From Opitutaceae bacterium (GTDB lineage: Bacteria; Verrucomicrobiota; Verrucomicrobiia; Opitutales; Opitutaceae), in assembly GCA_027482185.1 (NCBI GenBank), contig JAIXWF010000022.1, positions 248,001 to 312,000 on the forward strand: 64,000 bases of DNA. The letters are read 5' to 3'. The notes beneath the pieces were generated by a model. The model was not told the DNA's origin, made no database searches, and was given only the letters and a program-made list of their open reading frames with translations. The translations under genes and the position numbers were made by a program. This document shows positions 1 to 8,662 of the stretch, piece after piece (within the stretch, counting starts at the first letter, position 1; every line of letters starts with the position of its first letter).

Positions 1-617
1 CGATTTCAGAATTTTCATGGGGTATGCCGGCGGGTTGCAATGCATGTGCCAGCAGGGCGATGTAAACTGTATAGTTTTGTTTTAGAAATATTTAAGTTAT
101 TCGCTTAATTCTGGGCCGACTCACTTGCGTTGGAATATGTTAACTTTTCCGACGTTTATCCTAAGGATCGGCAGCAGTGATGGCGGCTCCTTCAGGATAG
201 CCCAAAGAATGAGGCCAACATCGTGGAGTGCATCCAAACGGATCCGGCAAGACGGAGAAACGAACCGAAATGGGGCCGGGGCTTGGGTTCCTGGCGGCCC
301 TCCCTGCCGCTGCGATTCTCCTTCAGCGCGAAAACTTACGGCCTGAAACCCCCAAGCCCCATACCCCGGCCCAGTCGGCACCGCCCGATTGATTGACCGG
401 GTTGCAAGCGGGAAGCGCGAGACTTTGGACTTGGGCACAGCTGCCGCCGCTCAGCGGGCCCCAGACCCCGGCCGGAGAAGATCTTGCCGACTCGAAGGAG
501 CCGCGATGGCCGTGGGCGGCTTTGTCCGGTAGGGGACGGCGGACGCTTGCCGCGGTGAAAACGGGGTCCGGCAACTTGCCGGGATTCGGAATTCCGGGCC
601 AGCGGTCCGCGACCGCT
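1..617. other. intergenic region, no convincing gene
   Basis: No reading frame here has a recognisable family or a codon pattern like the neighbouring genes. The first 120 bases are unusually AT-rich for this genome and could hold a promoter. A minus-strand ATG at 18, reading MKILKS, could be the start of a gene leaving the window to the left, but only six codons are visible. A perfect 10-bp inverted repeat (ggggcttggg at 278-287, complement at 351-360) is one more paired-arm structure of the kind seen elsewhere in this window. CCGGCAACTTGCCGG at 568-582 is a short hairpin just past the end of the minus-strand gene, without a T tract. Confidence 0.6.
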
Positions 618-1505
618 TCAACCCGCGGGCAGCAGCTCGCGCAGGTTGTGGAAGCAGGTGCGCGAGGCTTCTTCGCCGCCGCGGGAGAAACCGTAGCCGG
701 CGGGCAGGTGCAGGTCCGCTTCGGCGATCTGGACGACGCGCCAATGCGTTTCCAGCGAGAAGGCGCCGCGGTAGCCGGCCTGAGCGACGGCCGCGAGGTG
801 GCGGCGCCAGCCGACTTCCCCGAGGCCGACCGGGGCCGCGATCGCGGGCAGGCCGCCGGGTTTCGGGGCCGTGCGCACGGCGTCCTTGACGTGGATATGG
901 GCGACGCGGTCCGCGACGGCGGCGAAATCGGCGACGGCGTCGACGCGCGGCTCCGGCACGTAGAGGACGTTGCACGGATCCCAGACGAGGCCGAATTGGC
1001 GATCGGGCAACAGGCGGAACAGCGCGGCGGATTCGGCCGCGGTGCCGACGATGCAAGAGGCTTCGTTTTCCACGCCGATGACGACGGACGAACCGGCGGC
1101 GGCGGCGCGGAGTTCCTCGAGGTGGCCGGCGATGCGGGCGAGGAGAGCGGGGTGCTCGGCCGAGGAGCGGCGGAGAAATGTGAACACGCGGACGAGGCCG
1201 GCGCCGAGGTCGTGCGCGACGGCGAGGCTGCGTTTGAACTGTTCGACGTGGGCGCGGATGGCGGGCGCGTCGTCGAGGTCGCATTTGAAGACCGGCGAGG
1301 CGCAGCCGTAGATCTTCCAGCCTTCGCCCTGCGCGGTGCGTTTGATTTCGGCGAGGTCCGCCGCGGTCAGGTCCTTGAAGGCGCGGCCGAACATGCTGCG
1401 GAGCTCGATGCCGGGCAGGCCGAACTCTTTCACGAAGCGGACGACGTCCGGCAGGTCCTGGGAAACTTCGTCGGAGATGACGGTGAAATCGGCGGGAAAC
1501 TTCAT
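618..1505 (-). CDS. sugar phosphate isomerase/epimerase-like TIM-barrel protein
   Basis: A 295-residue protein of the AP endonuclease 2/xylose isomerase-like TIM-barrel superfamily. Family hallmarks seen are an early glutamate in GLPGIELRSMFG, a central VIGVENEASC strand, LVWDPCNVLY and HIHVKDA, which carry the usual acidic and histidine metal ligands, and a late SLETHW. There is no signal peptide, so it is probably cytoplasmic. It lies 52 bp after a Gfo/Idh/MocA gene on the same strand. That pairing is common in carbohydrate and inositol catabolism, where the oxidoreductase makes a keto-sugar and the barrel protein isomerises it. Here the partner carries a signal peptide, so a shared pathway is uncertain. 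The exact substrate cannot be told. Confidence 0.82.
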   Translation of the reverse strand: MKFPADFTVISDEVSQDLPDVVRFVKEFGLPGIELRSMFGRAFKDLTAADLAEIKRTAQGEGWKIYGCASPVFKCDLDDAPAIRAHVEQFKRSLAVAHDLGAGLVRVFTFLRRSSAEHPALLARIAGHLEELRAAAAGSSVVIGVENEASCIVGTAAESAALFRLLPDRQFGLVWDPCNVLYVPEPRVDAVADFAAVADRVAHIHVKDAVRTAPKPGGLPAIAAPVGLGEVGWRRHLAAVAQAGYRGAFSLETHWRVVQIAEADLHLPAGYGFSRGGEEASRTCFHNLRELLPAG

Positions 1506-1557
1506 GCGGCGGGGGTTGGAAAAACGGCGACCGGAGCGAGAGCGGCAGGGACGGCGG

Positions 1558-2547
1558 TTATTTTTTCGGCTGGTTGGCCTTGAGCACGTCGGCGAGGGCG
1601 ACGGGGGCGCCGCCGCGGCGTTTGCTCTCGTCGGCGGCTTCCATGAACGTGAACAGCTCGATCGTTTCCTCGGCCGACACGGGCGGCACGCCGGATTTGA
1701 AGAACGCGACGATCTCCTTCAGCAGCGCGCCGTAGCCGGTCTTGAGTTCCGGCGCGACGACGGCGGTGGAGCCGAAGACGGTGATGCCGTAGGCGCCCTT
1801 GCTGTTGCGGTTGCCCCGCATGGTGCCGACGCGGCCGTCGGCCCAGGTGCCGGTGACGATCTCGGTATTGGCGGTCTGGGTACGCGTGACGGTCTGGCAG
1901 CCCCGGCCCATCACGGTATAGAGGGTCTCGACGGCGTGGATGCCGTACCAGAAGAGGTCGGGGTGGGTCGGCTCGAGGGACGCGGGGCCGTAGGCGAAGG
2001 CGCCGTGGAGGTCGCCGTACTTGGCGCCCTTGAGGGCGGCGAGCGCGTTGAAACGGAGCGAGGAGGAACTGAAGACGGGGATCTTGTGCTCCTTGGCCAA
2101 GCGGAAGATCTCGAGCGCGTCGCGCAGGGAGCCGGCGACGGGCTTGTCGATGAACACCGGCTTGCCGCCGGAGAGGACTTCCTTGAATTGCGCGAGATGC
2201 GGGCGGCCGTCGACCGACTCGATCATGATGGCGTCGACGTTGCGCGCGAGTTCGGCGATGGTTTCGTAGAGCTTGATGTTCGGGTCCTTGAGCAGATCGG
2301 CGGTGTAGCCGTCGACGCGCGTGGCGCTGGCGGCGATGTCGGGGCTGCCGCCCTTGAACACGGCGACGACCTTGGCGCCGGGGACGTGGTCCTTGTTGGC
2401 GGGGTCGTTCAGCGCCTTGGTGAAGGCGATCACGTGCGACGTATCGAGGCCGATGAGACCGACGCGCAGATCGGCCGCGCGGGCGGCGCAGGCGAGCAGG
2501 GCGCAGAGGGCGAGGCCGGCGGGGCGAAGGAGACGGGTCAGGCGCAT
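1558..2547 (-). CDS. secreted Gfo/Idh/MocA-family oxidoreductase-like protein
   Basis: A 329-residue Gfo/Idh/MocA-type protein. I start it at the ATG at 2547 because MRLTRLLRPAGLALCALLAC followed by AARAA is a clear signal peptide, which the earlier ATG at 2622 would bury behind 25 unlikely residues. The N-terminal Rossmann-like half contains VGLIGLDTSH, where the usual GxGxxG loop is changed. EKxP-like FIDKPVAGS is the conserved Lys-Pro of the family, and the C-terminal half has the family's beta-sheet pattern. Export plus a degenerate nucleotide loop suggests a periplasmic protein that may carry tightly bound cofactor or be non-catalytic. It follows glpD by 121 bp and precedes the TIM-barrel gene by 52 bp. 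Confidence 0.78.
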   Translation of the reverse strand: MRLTRLLRPAGLALCALLACAARAADLRVGLIGLDTSHVIAFTKALNDPANKDHVPGAKVVAVFKGGSPDIAASATRVDGYTADLLKDPNIKLYETIAELARNVDAIMIESVDGRPHLAQFKEVLSGGKPVFIDKPVAGSLRDALEIFRLAKEHKIPVFSSSSLRFNALAALKGAKYGDLHGAFAYGPASLEPTHPDLFWYGIHAVETLYTVMGRGCQTVTRTQTANTEIVTGTWADGRVGTMRGNRNSKGAYGITVFGSTAVVAPELKTGYGALLKEIVAFFKSGVPPVSAEETIELFTFMEAADESKRRGGAPVALADVLKANQPKK

Positions 2548-2668
2548 GGGGCGGGCAAGTGACGAAGCGGTTACTTGGAACGTGAGGTCCAAGGGGATGC
2601 GCGGCCCGCTTTTCCGATGCAACTGCGAACTCCGGCCGCCGGCGCGAAGCGCGCGGTCGGGGCCGGCC

Positions 2669-4165
2669 TCAACGGGCGGCCAGGGCCGGCTCGCGCCACG
2701 GATCCAGTTTCAGCGCGTGCCACGCGGCCAATTCCGCGGCGCGGCGCGCCGGGCTCCACCCGGCCGCTTCCGCGGTCCACGTGGCGATGTCCTCGAGCGG
2801 CAAGGCCTCGGCGCGGTGGTAATAGTGCCAGCCGCTGCGGCGGAGCAGGATGTCGTCGAGATGCTGTACCCACTCTTTTCCGACGTAGTGCCGGACCGCG
2901 GCGGCGGAAATCGGCGGCGGGATCAGACCGCTGTGGGCGTCGATTTCCGTCGGATCGAGCAGCGGTTCTTCGGCCGTCCGGCAGGGCGCCGCGGCGATCC
3001 CGAGGTGGCGGACCAATTGGTCGACGGCCTGTTCGGCCATCAGGCGGTAGGTCGTGAGTTTGCCGCCGGCGATGTCCCACCAGCCGGGCTGCGGGCTGCG
3101 GATTTGGTGGGCGCGGGAGATGTCGGAGGGCGAGCCGTCGGGATTCGCGATCAGCGGCCGCACGCCGGCCCAGGTGCTGACGATGTCGGCTTCGCGCAAC
3201 GCGATCTGCGGGAAGAACTCGTTGACGGTGCGGAGCACGTAGCGGACGTCGTCGGCTTCCGTGACCACCGCTTCGGGCGCGGCCCGGTAGTCGGTGTCCG
3301 TCGTGCCGATGATGATCCGTTCGCCCCACGGCAGGACGAACAGGATGCGTTTGCCTTCGGTGATCACGACGGCGGACGGCACCCGCAGGCGGGAGCGGTC
3401 GACGACGACGTGGATGCCCTTGCTGAGGCGCAGCTTCACAGCGCTGGGCCGGAGTTGGTCGGCCCAGGGGCCGGTGGCGTTGACGATCGTGCGGGCGCGG
3501 ACGGTGTGCGTGCCGGTGCCGGCGGCATCGGCAATGGTCGCGACCCAGCCGGCGGCGTCGGGCCGGGCGTCCGTGAGTTTCGCGTAATTCGCGAGCGCGG
3601 CGCCGTGGCGTTCGGCGGAGCGCAGATTGTCGAGCACGAGCCGGGCGTCGTTGGTCAGGGCATCGAAGTAGCGGACGGCGCCGGAAAGATTTTCGGCATC
3701 GAGGTCGGGCAGGAGCGCGCGGGTCTCCTCGCGGTTGAAGCCGCGGGACGGCTGGAAATTGCGGCCGCCGCAGAGCAGGTCGTAGAGCTTCACGCCGATG
3801 CGCAGCTGCCAAAGCGGGCGGCCCTCGCCGCGGTAAGCGGGAAACATGAAACCGAGCGGCTCGCCGAGGTGCGGCGCGATGCGGTGGATGGTTTTCTTTT
3901 CGACACTCGCCTCGTGCACGAGCCCGACGCGGCCCTGTTCCAGGTAGCGCAACCCGCCGTGCAGGAGCCGGCTCGAGCGGCTGCTCGTGCCGGCGGAAAA
4001 ATCCTGCATGTCGACGAGCCCGACGCGCAATCCGCGCAGGGCGGCATCGCGGGCGACGCCGCTGCCGACGATGCCGCCGCCGACCACGAGGAGGTCGAGC
4101 GGGGCCTCGGTCAGACGCGCGAACGCGTGGACGCGGGACGGGACAGGTTGGGCGGACGGCTTCAT
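2669..4165 (-). CDS. glpD: FAD-dependent glycerol-3-phosphate dehydrogenase
   Basis: A 498-residue GlpD/GlpA-type flavoprotein that oxidises sn-glycerol 3-phosphate to dihydroxyacetone phosphate and passes electrons to the quinone pool at the membrane. Visible signatures are the FAD-binding VVGGGIVGSGVARDAALRG near residue 28, the family motif SSRLLHGGLRYLEQG, IVNATGPWADQL, GTTDTDYR and IAGGKLTTYRLMAE, followed by a C-terminal helical domain. Length and motif order match complete family members. The start is 3 bp after the HAD phosphatase stop, so it is the sixth gene of the SorC-led operon. In this setting it would process the glycerol 3-phosphate released by the phosphodiesterase or imported by the transporter. 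Confidence 0.95.
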   Translation of the reverse strand: MKPSAQPVPSRVHAFARLTEAPLDLLVVGGGIVGSGVARDAALRGLRVGLVDMQDFSAGTSSRSSRLLHGGLRYLEQGRVGLVHEASVEKKTIHRIAPHLGEPLGFMFPAYRGEGRPLWQLRIGVKLYDLLCGGRNFQPSRGFNREETRALLPDLDAENLSGAVRYFDALTNDARLVLDNLRSAERHGAALANYAKLTDARPDAAGWVATIADAAGTGTHTVRARTIVNATGPWADQLRPSAVKLRLSKGIHVVVDRSRLRVPSAVVITEGKRILFVLPWGERIIIGTTDTDYRAAPEAVVTEADDVRYVLRTVNEFFPQIALREADIVSTWAGVRPLIANPDGSPSDISRAHQIRSPQPGWWDIAGGKLTTYRLMAEQAVDQLVRHLGIAAAPCRTAEEPLLDPTEIDAHSGLIPPPISAAAVRHYVGKEWVQHLDDILLRRSGWHYYHRAEALPLEDIATWTAEAAGWSPARRAAELAAWHALKLDPWREPALAAR

Positions 4166-4168
4166 GAT

Positions 4169-5029
4169 TCAGGAAACGGGACGGCGCGAGGCGGCGAGCA
4201 GGGCGCCGAATTCGGCGAGGCTGGGCAAAACGAGGTCGGGGGCCGGGGACGCCGCGGCGGCATCCGCGGCTGTGGCTTCGCCGGAAAGCACCAACACACC
4301 GAGGGCTCCCGCGCGCTGCGCCATGCGGATGTCCGTGTAGATACGGTCGCCCACCATCGCGACTTGCGCCGGCGCGAGGGCGTGCCGGGCGACGATGCCG
4401 GCGAGCATCGTGGGATCGGGTTTGCCGAGGACGATATCCGGGGCGCGCCCGGTGGCGCGTTCGAGCATCGCGCAGATCGCCCCGCAGTCGACCAGCACGG
4501 TCGGCTGATCGGTCGGACAAACGAGGTCGGGGTTGGTCGCGAGGTAGCGTTTCCCTTGCTTGATCCACCAGGCCGCTCGGCAAACGCGTGCGTAGGAAAG
4601 CGTGAGATCGAAGCCGACGACAACGGCGTCGGGCACATCGGCCGGATCGTCGGCCGTGAGTTCGAATCCGGCCTCGCGGAATTGCCCGAGCATGCTCGCC
4701 GTGCCCAAAACGAAGAGCCGCCGCGCGTCCGGGTGCGCCCGTTTCAGGTGGTCGATCGTGGCGAGGGCCGTCGTGTAGATTTGATCCGCTTCGGCGGGCA
4801 GGCCCAGGCGGCGCAGGTGCGCAAGGTAGTCGGCGAGGCTCTTCGACGGATTGTTGGTCAGGTAGGACCAGCCGATGCCGAGCGCGCGCAGTTGCGCGAG
4901 AAACGCGGGCGTCCACGGAAACAATGTGCCGCCCTGGTAGACGGTGCCGTCGAGATCGAGGGCGACGTGGGCGATGGCGCGGAGCCGCGCCAGCAGGGCG
5001 GCATCGGCGGCGGGGGCGGCGGAGTTCAT
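4169..5029 (-). CDS. HAD-IIA family hydrolase (NagD/AraL-like phosphatase)
   Basis: A 286-residue HAD-superfamily subclass IIA phosphatase. Motif I is ALDLDGTVYQG, motif II is YLTNNPSKS, and motifs III/IV are the lysine in LGKPDP and MVGDRIYTDI, with the C2-type cap between them. Relatives include NagD, AraL, PGP/glycerol-phosphate phosphatase and 4-nitrophenyl phosphatase. I start it at the ATG at 5029, which overlaps the transporter stop as ATGA, rather than at the much longer upstream frame. Bacillus subtilis has a HAD-IIA gene (araL) next to a glycerol-1-phosphate dehydrogenase gene (araM), the same pairing as here. It may dephosphorylate glycerol phosphates or clear a toxic side product. 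The substrate is an inference. Confidence 0.9.
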   Translation of the reverse strand: MNSAAPAADAALLARLRAIAHVALDLDGTVYQGGTLFPWTPAFLAQLRALGIGWSYLTNNPSKSLADYLAHLRRLGLPAEADQIYTTALATIDHLKRAHPDARRLFVLGTASMLGQFREAGFELTADDPADVPDAVVVGFDLTLSYARVCRAAWWIKQGKRYLATNPDLVCPTDQPTVLVDCGAICAMLERATGRAPDIVLGKPDPTMLAGIVARHALAPAQVAMVGDRIYTDIRMAQRAGALGVLVLSGEATAADAAAASPAPDLVLPSLAEFGALLAASRRPVS

Positions 5030-6333
5030 GCGGAGCGTTCGGTTTCGGCGGTGTAGCCGTGGGCTTTGGCCGGCCAGGCGAGGATGAACATGAAGGTGCC
5101 GATGGCGCCGATGCCGAGCAGGGCGCCGAACGCGGCCTGCCAACCGGAGCGTTCGACGAGCAGGCCGAGGCCCCAGCCGGAGACGAGGGTGCTCGCGTAG
5201 CCGAACAGGCCCGTGAAACCGGCGGCCGTGGCCGCGGCGCGTTTCGTGGCGAGGTTGGCGGCGGTGATGCCGATCAGGGCCTGCGGCCCGTAGATGAAGA
5301 AGCCCGCGGCTGCCAGCAGCACGGTGGCGAGGACCGGCGTGTTGCCGATCTGCCAGAAGAGGAACAGGGCGGTGCAGGCCCCGAGCATGCAGAAGACGCA
5401 CATGCGCGCGCCGCGGCCCTTGAAGAAGCGGTCGGTCGCCCAGCCGGCGAGCAGCATGCCGATGATGCCCGAGACCTCGAAGGCGCCGACCATCCAGCCG
5501 CCTTTGTGCACGGGGAAGTGTTTCATCTCCTTCAGCAGCGTCGGGCCCCAGTCGAGGATCGCGAAGCGCAGCACGTACACGAAGAAGTTCGCGAGCGAGA
5601 TCCACCAGATGAACGGATTGAGAAACACCTGCCGGCGGACGAATTCCTTGTAGCCCGCCGAGCTGCGGTCCTCGTGGTCGCCGGCCTGCGCGCCCGCGAC
5701 TTTGATCTCGGGCAAGCCGACCGAGGTCGGCGTGTCGCGCAGCATCCAGAACAAAATCGCGCCCGCGACCGTGCACAGGATCGCCGGGCCGAAGAAGCAC
5801 CAGCGCCAGCCGAAGGCGACGATGTAGCCGCAGAACACGCCCGCGACGGCGGCGCCGATCGAGTGCGAGGTGTTCCAGACGGACATCTTGGTCGCGAGTT
5901 GCTCCGGCGGGAACCAATGCGTCATCAGCCGGCAGCAGGGCGGGAAACCCATGCCCTGGACCCAACCGTTGATCATCCATGCGACGCCGAGGAGCAGTAC
6001 CGTGGAACTGAAGCCGAAGAACACGTTCGCCCCGACCGAGAGCATGAGGCCCGCGACCATGAAATATCGGGCGTTGGCGCGGTCGGCCCACATGCCGTTC
6101 ACGAACCGGGAAACGCCGTAGAGCAAACCGTGCAGCGTGAGAAACAGGCCGAGGTCCGCCTTCGTGATGCCGAGATCGGTCTGCATCGCCGGCATGGCGA
6201 AACTCAGATTTTTGCGGACGAAGTAGAACGCCGCATAGCCGAACATCGTCGCGATGAGCGTGCGGTATTGCCAGTGGCGGAAACGCGCGGCGACGGCGGC
6301 GTCGTCCGCGGGCAGGGTGACGGCGGTGCTCAT
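5026..6333 (-). CDS. MFS transporter, organophosphate:phosphate antiporter family
   Basis: A 435-residue, roughly 12-helix major facilitator protein. RHWQYRTLIATMFGYAAFYF followed by VRKNLSFAMP at the N-terminus and the SRFVNGMWADR loop are typical of the GlpT/UhpT/PgtP (OPA) family, which exchanges sugar or glycerol phosphates for inorganic phosphate. Other matching features are NGWVQGMGFPPCCRLMTHWF and the WNTSHSIGAA helix. The central loop is charged and cytoplasmic. It overlaps the genes on both sides by 4 bp (ATGA at 6330-6333 and 5026-5029), so expression is surely coupled. With a phosphodiesterase, two glycerol-phosphate dehydrogenases and a phosphatase beside it, glycerol phosphate or a glycerophosphodiester is the best substrate guess. 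Confidence 0.92.
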   Translation of the reverse strand: MSTAVTLPADDAAVAARFRHWQYRTLIATMFGYAAFYFVRKNLSFAMPAMQTDLGITKADLGLFLTLHGLLYGVSRFVNGMWADRANARYFMVAGLMLSVGANVFFGFSSTVLLLGVAWMINGWVQGMGFPPCCRLMTHWFPPEQLATKMSVWNTSHSIGAAVAGVFCGYIVAFGWRWCFFGPAILCTVAGAILFWMLRDTPTSVGLPEIKVAGAQAGDHEDRSSAGYKEFVRRQVFLNPFIWWISLANFFVYVLRFAILDWGPTLLKEMKHFPVHKGGWMVGAFEVSGIIGMLLAGWATDRFFKGRGARMCVFCMLGACTALFLFWQIGNTPVLATVLLAAAGFFIYGPQALIGITAANLATKRAAATAAGFTGLFGYASTLVSGWGLGLLVERSGWQAAFGALLGIGAIGTFMFILAWPAKAHGYTAETERSA

Positions 6334-7703
6334 GGGGCGGTGGAGGCGGGGGCGGCGCCGAACGCCGCGTCGAGCAGGCGTTCGAGTTGCCCGGTGCGGA
6401 CTGCGAGATCGAGCACCGTGAACCGGCGCCGGATGTGGTAAGCGCGCCGGAAAGCGGAGCGGAGCCGGGCCGGCGGAATGCCGATGGCTTCCGGCGCGGT
6501 GGGCGCGCCGGCCAAGGCCAGGCGGCGTTCGATCTCCGCGGCGGGCAGCAGCTGCGCCTGCAGGCGGCGGCGGAGCGCGGGCCAATCGCGCCGCAGGCGT
6601 TCCAGCTGGGCGGACAGCTCGGCCGGCGCAGGGTGCTTGGCGCGCGTTTCCGTCACCGCCGTGGCGATGAAGTCCGTGCCGGCGAACATCCGGCGGACGG
6701 CGGCTTCCTCCGTCTCCGGCGCGGGCCAGGCGGCGACGGCCGCCGCCACGTCGAGACGCTCGAAATCGCAGGCGAGCACGGCCTCGTAAAAGCGGGTCAC
6801 GGCGAGCGTCGCGACGCCCACCTTGAAACCGTGGGACGGAGCTTCGCCGCCGTGGACGTGGTGTTCCATGTCCCACAGGTGGCTGAACTGGTGCTCCGCG
6901 CCCGAGGCGGGCCGGCTGCTCTTCGTCCATTGCATCGCGAAGCCGCCGAGCATGAGACCCTCGACCAAGGGGCCGATCGCCTCGATCCGGCCTGCGCGGG
7001 CCCCGGCGGGGTCGGCGAGCGCGGCGCGCAGCCCGCCCTGCACGATGGCCCAGGCGCGCGGTTCGATCGGTTCGGCGCCGAGGGCGTCGGCGAGGATCCA
7101 GTCCGCGCCGGCGGTGAGCTTGGCCGAGAGGTCCGCGTAGCCGGCGGCGGTGAGCCAGTCGGGCGCGCGGCGGATCACGTCGAGGTCCGCCACGACGGCG
7201 CGGGGCGCGGGACAGTTGAACGTCTGCTTGGCGCCTTCGTGCGTGATGGAGGCGCCGAACGCCGTGTAGCCGTCCATCGAGGCGGCGGTGGCGACGCAGA
7301 GGTAGCCTTCGCGGCCGGTCCGGTGCGCCGCGAGTTTGGCGAGGTCGTTGATCGTGCCGGAGCCCACGGCGACCGGGATCGCGTCGTGCCGGCAAAGCGA
7401 CGCCTCGAGGCGGGTTACGTAACCGAATTCCGCATACAGTCCGGCGCCGGGAAACAGGTACATCGGCTCCGTGCCGATCCCGGCGGCGGCGAGGGCGGCC
7501 GCGACGGCGTCGGCGGCGACGGTCCGGGTCTCCGGGTCCGCGACCACGACGGCGCGGCGCCCCGGAAACTGTTCACGGAAGAGGCGGCCGGTTTCGCCGA
7601 GGACGCCGGGCCCGACGAGCAGGGCGCGGGTTTCGCGCGCGCTGCGGAGTGCGTCCGCGAGGGAAAGCCGGACGGCGGCGGGTTGGTCCAGGGCGGCGCT
7701 CAT
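6330..7703 (-). CDS. egsA: sn-glycerol-1-phosphate dehydrogenase (EgsA/AraM-like)
   Basis: A 457-residue member of the iron-containing alcohol dehydrogenase superfamily, group glycerol-1-phosphate dehydrogenase. Visible signatures are the dinucleotide site AVGSGTINDLAKLAAH, the family block ATAASMDGYTAFGASITHEG, and the metal-binding histidine region HQFSHLWDMEHHVHGG followed by SHGFKVGV. The family interconverts sn-glycerol 1-phosphate and dihydroxyacetone phosphate with NAD(P)H. It is central to archaeal lipids, while in bacteria AraM has the same activity. The length fits bacterial members, which carry a C-terminal helical extension. The ATG at 7703 overlaps the phosphodiesterase stop. No PcrB-type prenyl transferase is nearby, so a catabolic role is likely here. 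Confidence 0.88.
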   Translation of the reverse strand: MSAALDQPAAVRLSLADALRSARETRALLVGPGVLGETGRLFREQFPGRRAVVVADPETRTVAADAVAAALAAAGIGTEPMYLFPGAGLYAEFGYVTRLEASLCRHDAIPVAVGSGTINDLAKLAAHRTGREGYLCVATAASMDGYTAFGASITHEGAKQTFNCPAPRAVVADLDVIRRAPDWLTAAGYADLSAKLTAGADWILADALGAEPIEPRAWAIVQGGLRAALADPAGARAGRIEAIGPLVEGLMLGGFAMQWTKSSRPASGAEHQFSHLWDMEHHVHGGEAPSHGFKVGVATLAVTRFYEAVLACDFERLDVAAAVAAWPAPETEEAAVRRMFAGTDFIATAVTETRAKHPAPAELSAQLERLRRDWPALRRRLQAQLLPAAEIERRLALAGAPTAPEAIGIPPARLRSAFRRAYHIRRRFTVLDLAVRTGQLERLLDAAFGAAPASTAP

Positions 7704-8662
7704 CGGGCGGTTTTGGCCGCGGTCTTCGCCGCGTAGTAGGCCTTGAGCTCGCGCAGCGTCAGGTCGGGATGATCCGTGGCGAACGACATCACGCCGAGGT
7801 CGAGGAGTTTGCCGTAGACGGTCGGGTCGTCGGTGTAGGGAAAGGTTTGGAAGAGGACGCCGTGGGCGCGCAGGTCGCGGCCGACCTCGCGCAGGAAATC
7901 GTTGCGCAGGCGGAAGGGATTGTCGGCCGGGCTCGGGTCGGCGGGCGGGGCCCAGGGATCCGCGGTGACCTTGGGGTAGATGTGGATCTGGAGTTGGGTG
8001 ATGCCGGCGAATTTGGCCGCGCGGTGGGCCGCGAGGTCGCGGCTGAGCTCGGCTTCGTTGCCGTGCATCCACAGCAGGGTTTCCGATTCCGGCACGAGCG
8101 CCTTCCAGGCGCGCAATTCCTCCACCTTGCGGGAAGCGAGCACGATTTGTTTTTCGAGGCCGTACTTCCGGATCTCGGCGGCGAGGCGCGGAAACTCGAT
8201 GCTCTTGATGTCCATGTACAGATGCCGCTCCGGCCGGCCCCGCATGAGTTCGAAGATCGTCGCCATCGGCAGCACGCGGCGGCCCTTGAACTGCTCGCCC
8301 TTCCACGCGCCCACGTCGAGTTGCGCGACTTCGGCGTAGGTGAGATCCTTGACGCCCTTCTTCTTCAGTTCCGGCGACGCATCCTTCACCACGCGCGCGA
8401 AAGTGTTGTCGTGGAACGGCACGATCACGCCGTCCTTCGTCATGCGCAGGTCCGACTCCGGGTAGAGGCCCAGTTTCCAGGCGAGCTCGAAGGCTTCCAC
8501 GGTGTTTTCTTCCGCGAGGTAGCCCGCGCCGCGGTGGCCCTGGACGATGACGCGTTCCAGCGGGATGTGGTCGGTGATGTTCCATTCCGGCGTCGCCGCG
8601 GGGGCGACGGCGGCCGCGGCGGCGAGCGCCAGCAGGAACCGGACGGGGTCGGGGACTTTCAT
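7700..8662 (-). CDS. secreted glycerophosphodiester phosphodiesterase
   Basis: A 320-residue GlpQ/UgpQ-type GDPD. The protein begins with a signal peptide (MKVPDPVRFLLALAAAAAV, then APAATPEW), so it probably acts in the periplasm. The catalytic core is seen in QGHRGAGYLAEENTVEAF (HRG...EENT), ESDLRMTKDGVIVPFHD with the second catalytic histidine, and LYMDIKS. These form the TIM barrel and calcium site of the family. It hydrolyses deacylated phospholipids to glycerol phosphate plus an alcohol. The ATG at 8662 overlaps the regulator stop by 4 bp. Its location just before the glycerol-1-phosphate dehydrogenase and transporter makes it the likely supplier of their substrate. Confidence 0.92.
   Translation of the reverse strand: MKVPDPVRFLLALAAAAAVAPAATPEWNITDHIPLERVIVQGHRGAGYLAEENTVEAFELAWKLGLYPESDLRMTKDGVIVPFHDNTFARVVKDASPELKKKGVKDLTYAEVAQLDVGAWKGEQFKGRRVLPMATIFELMRGRPERHLYMDIKSIEFPRLAAEIRKYGLEKQIVLASRKVEELRAWKALVPESETLLWMHGNEAELSRDLAAHRAAKFAGITQLQIHIYPKVTADPWAPPADPSPADNPFRLRNDFLREVGRDLRAHGVLFQTFPYTDDPTVYGKLLDLGVMSFATDHPDLTLRELKAYYAAKTAAKTAR

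Noticed and set aside
1-45. A possible minus-strand gene beginning MKILKS at the left edge
   Set aside because: Only six codons are visible, which cannot support a call.
393-2562. Plus-strand frames (393-1583 and 1336-2562) opposite the TIM-barrel and Gfo/Idh genes
   Set aside because: They mirror well-supported minus-strand genes and show no family features.
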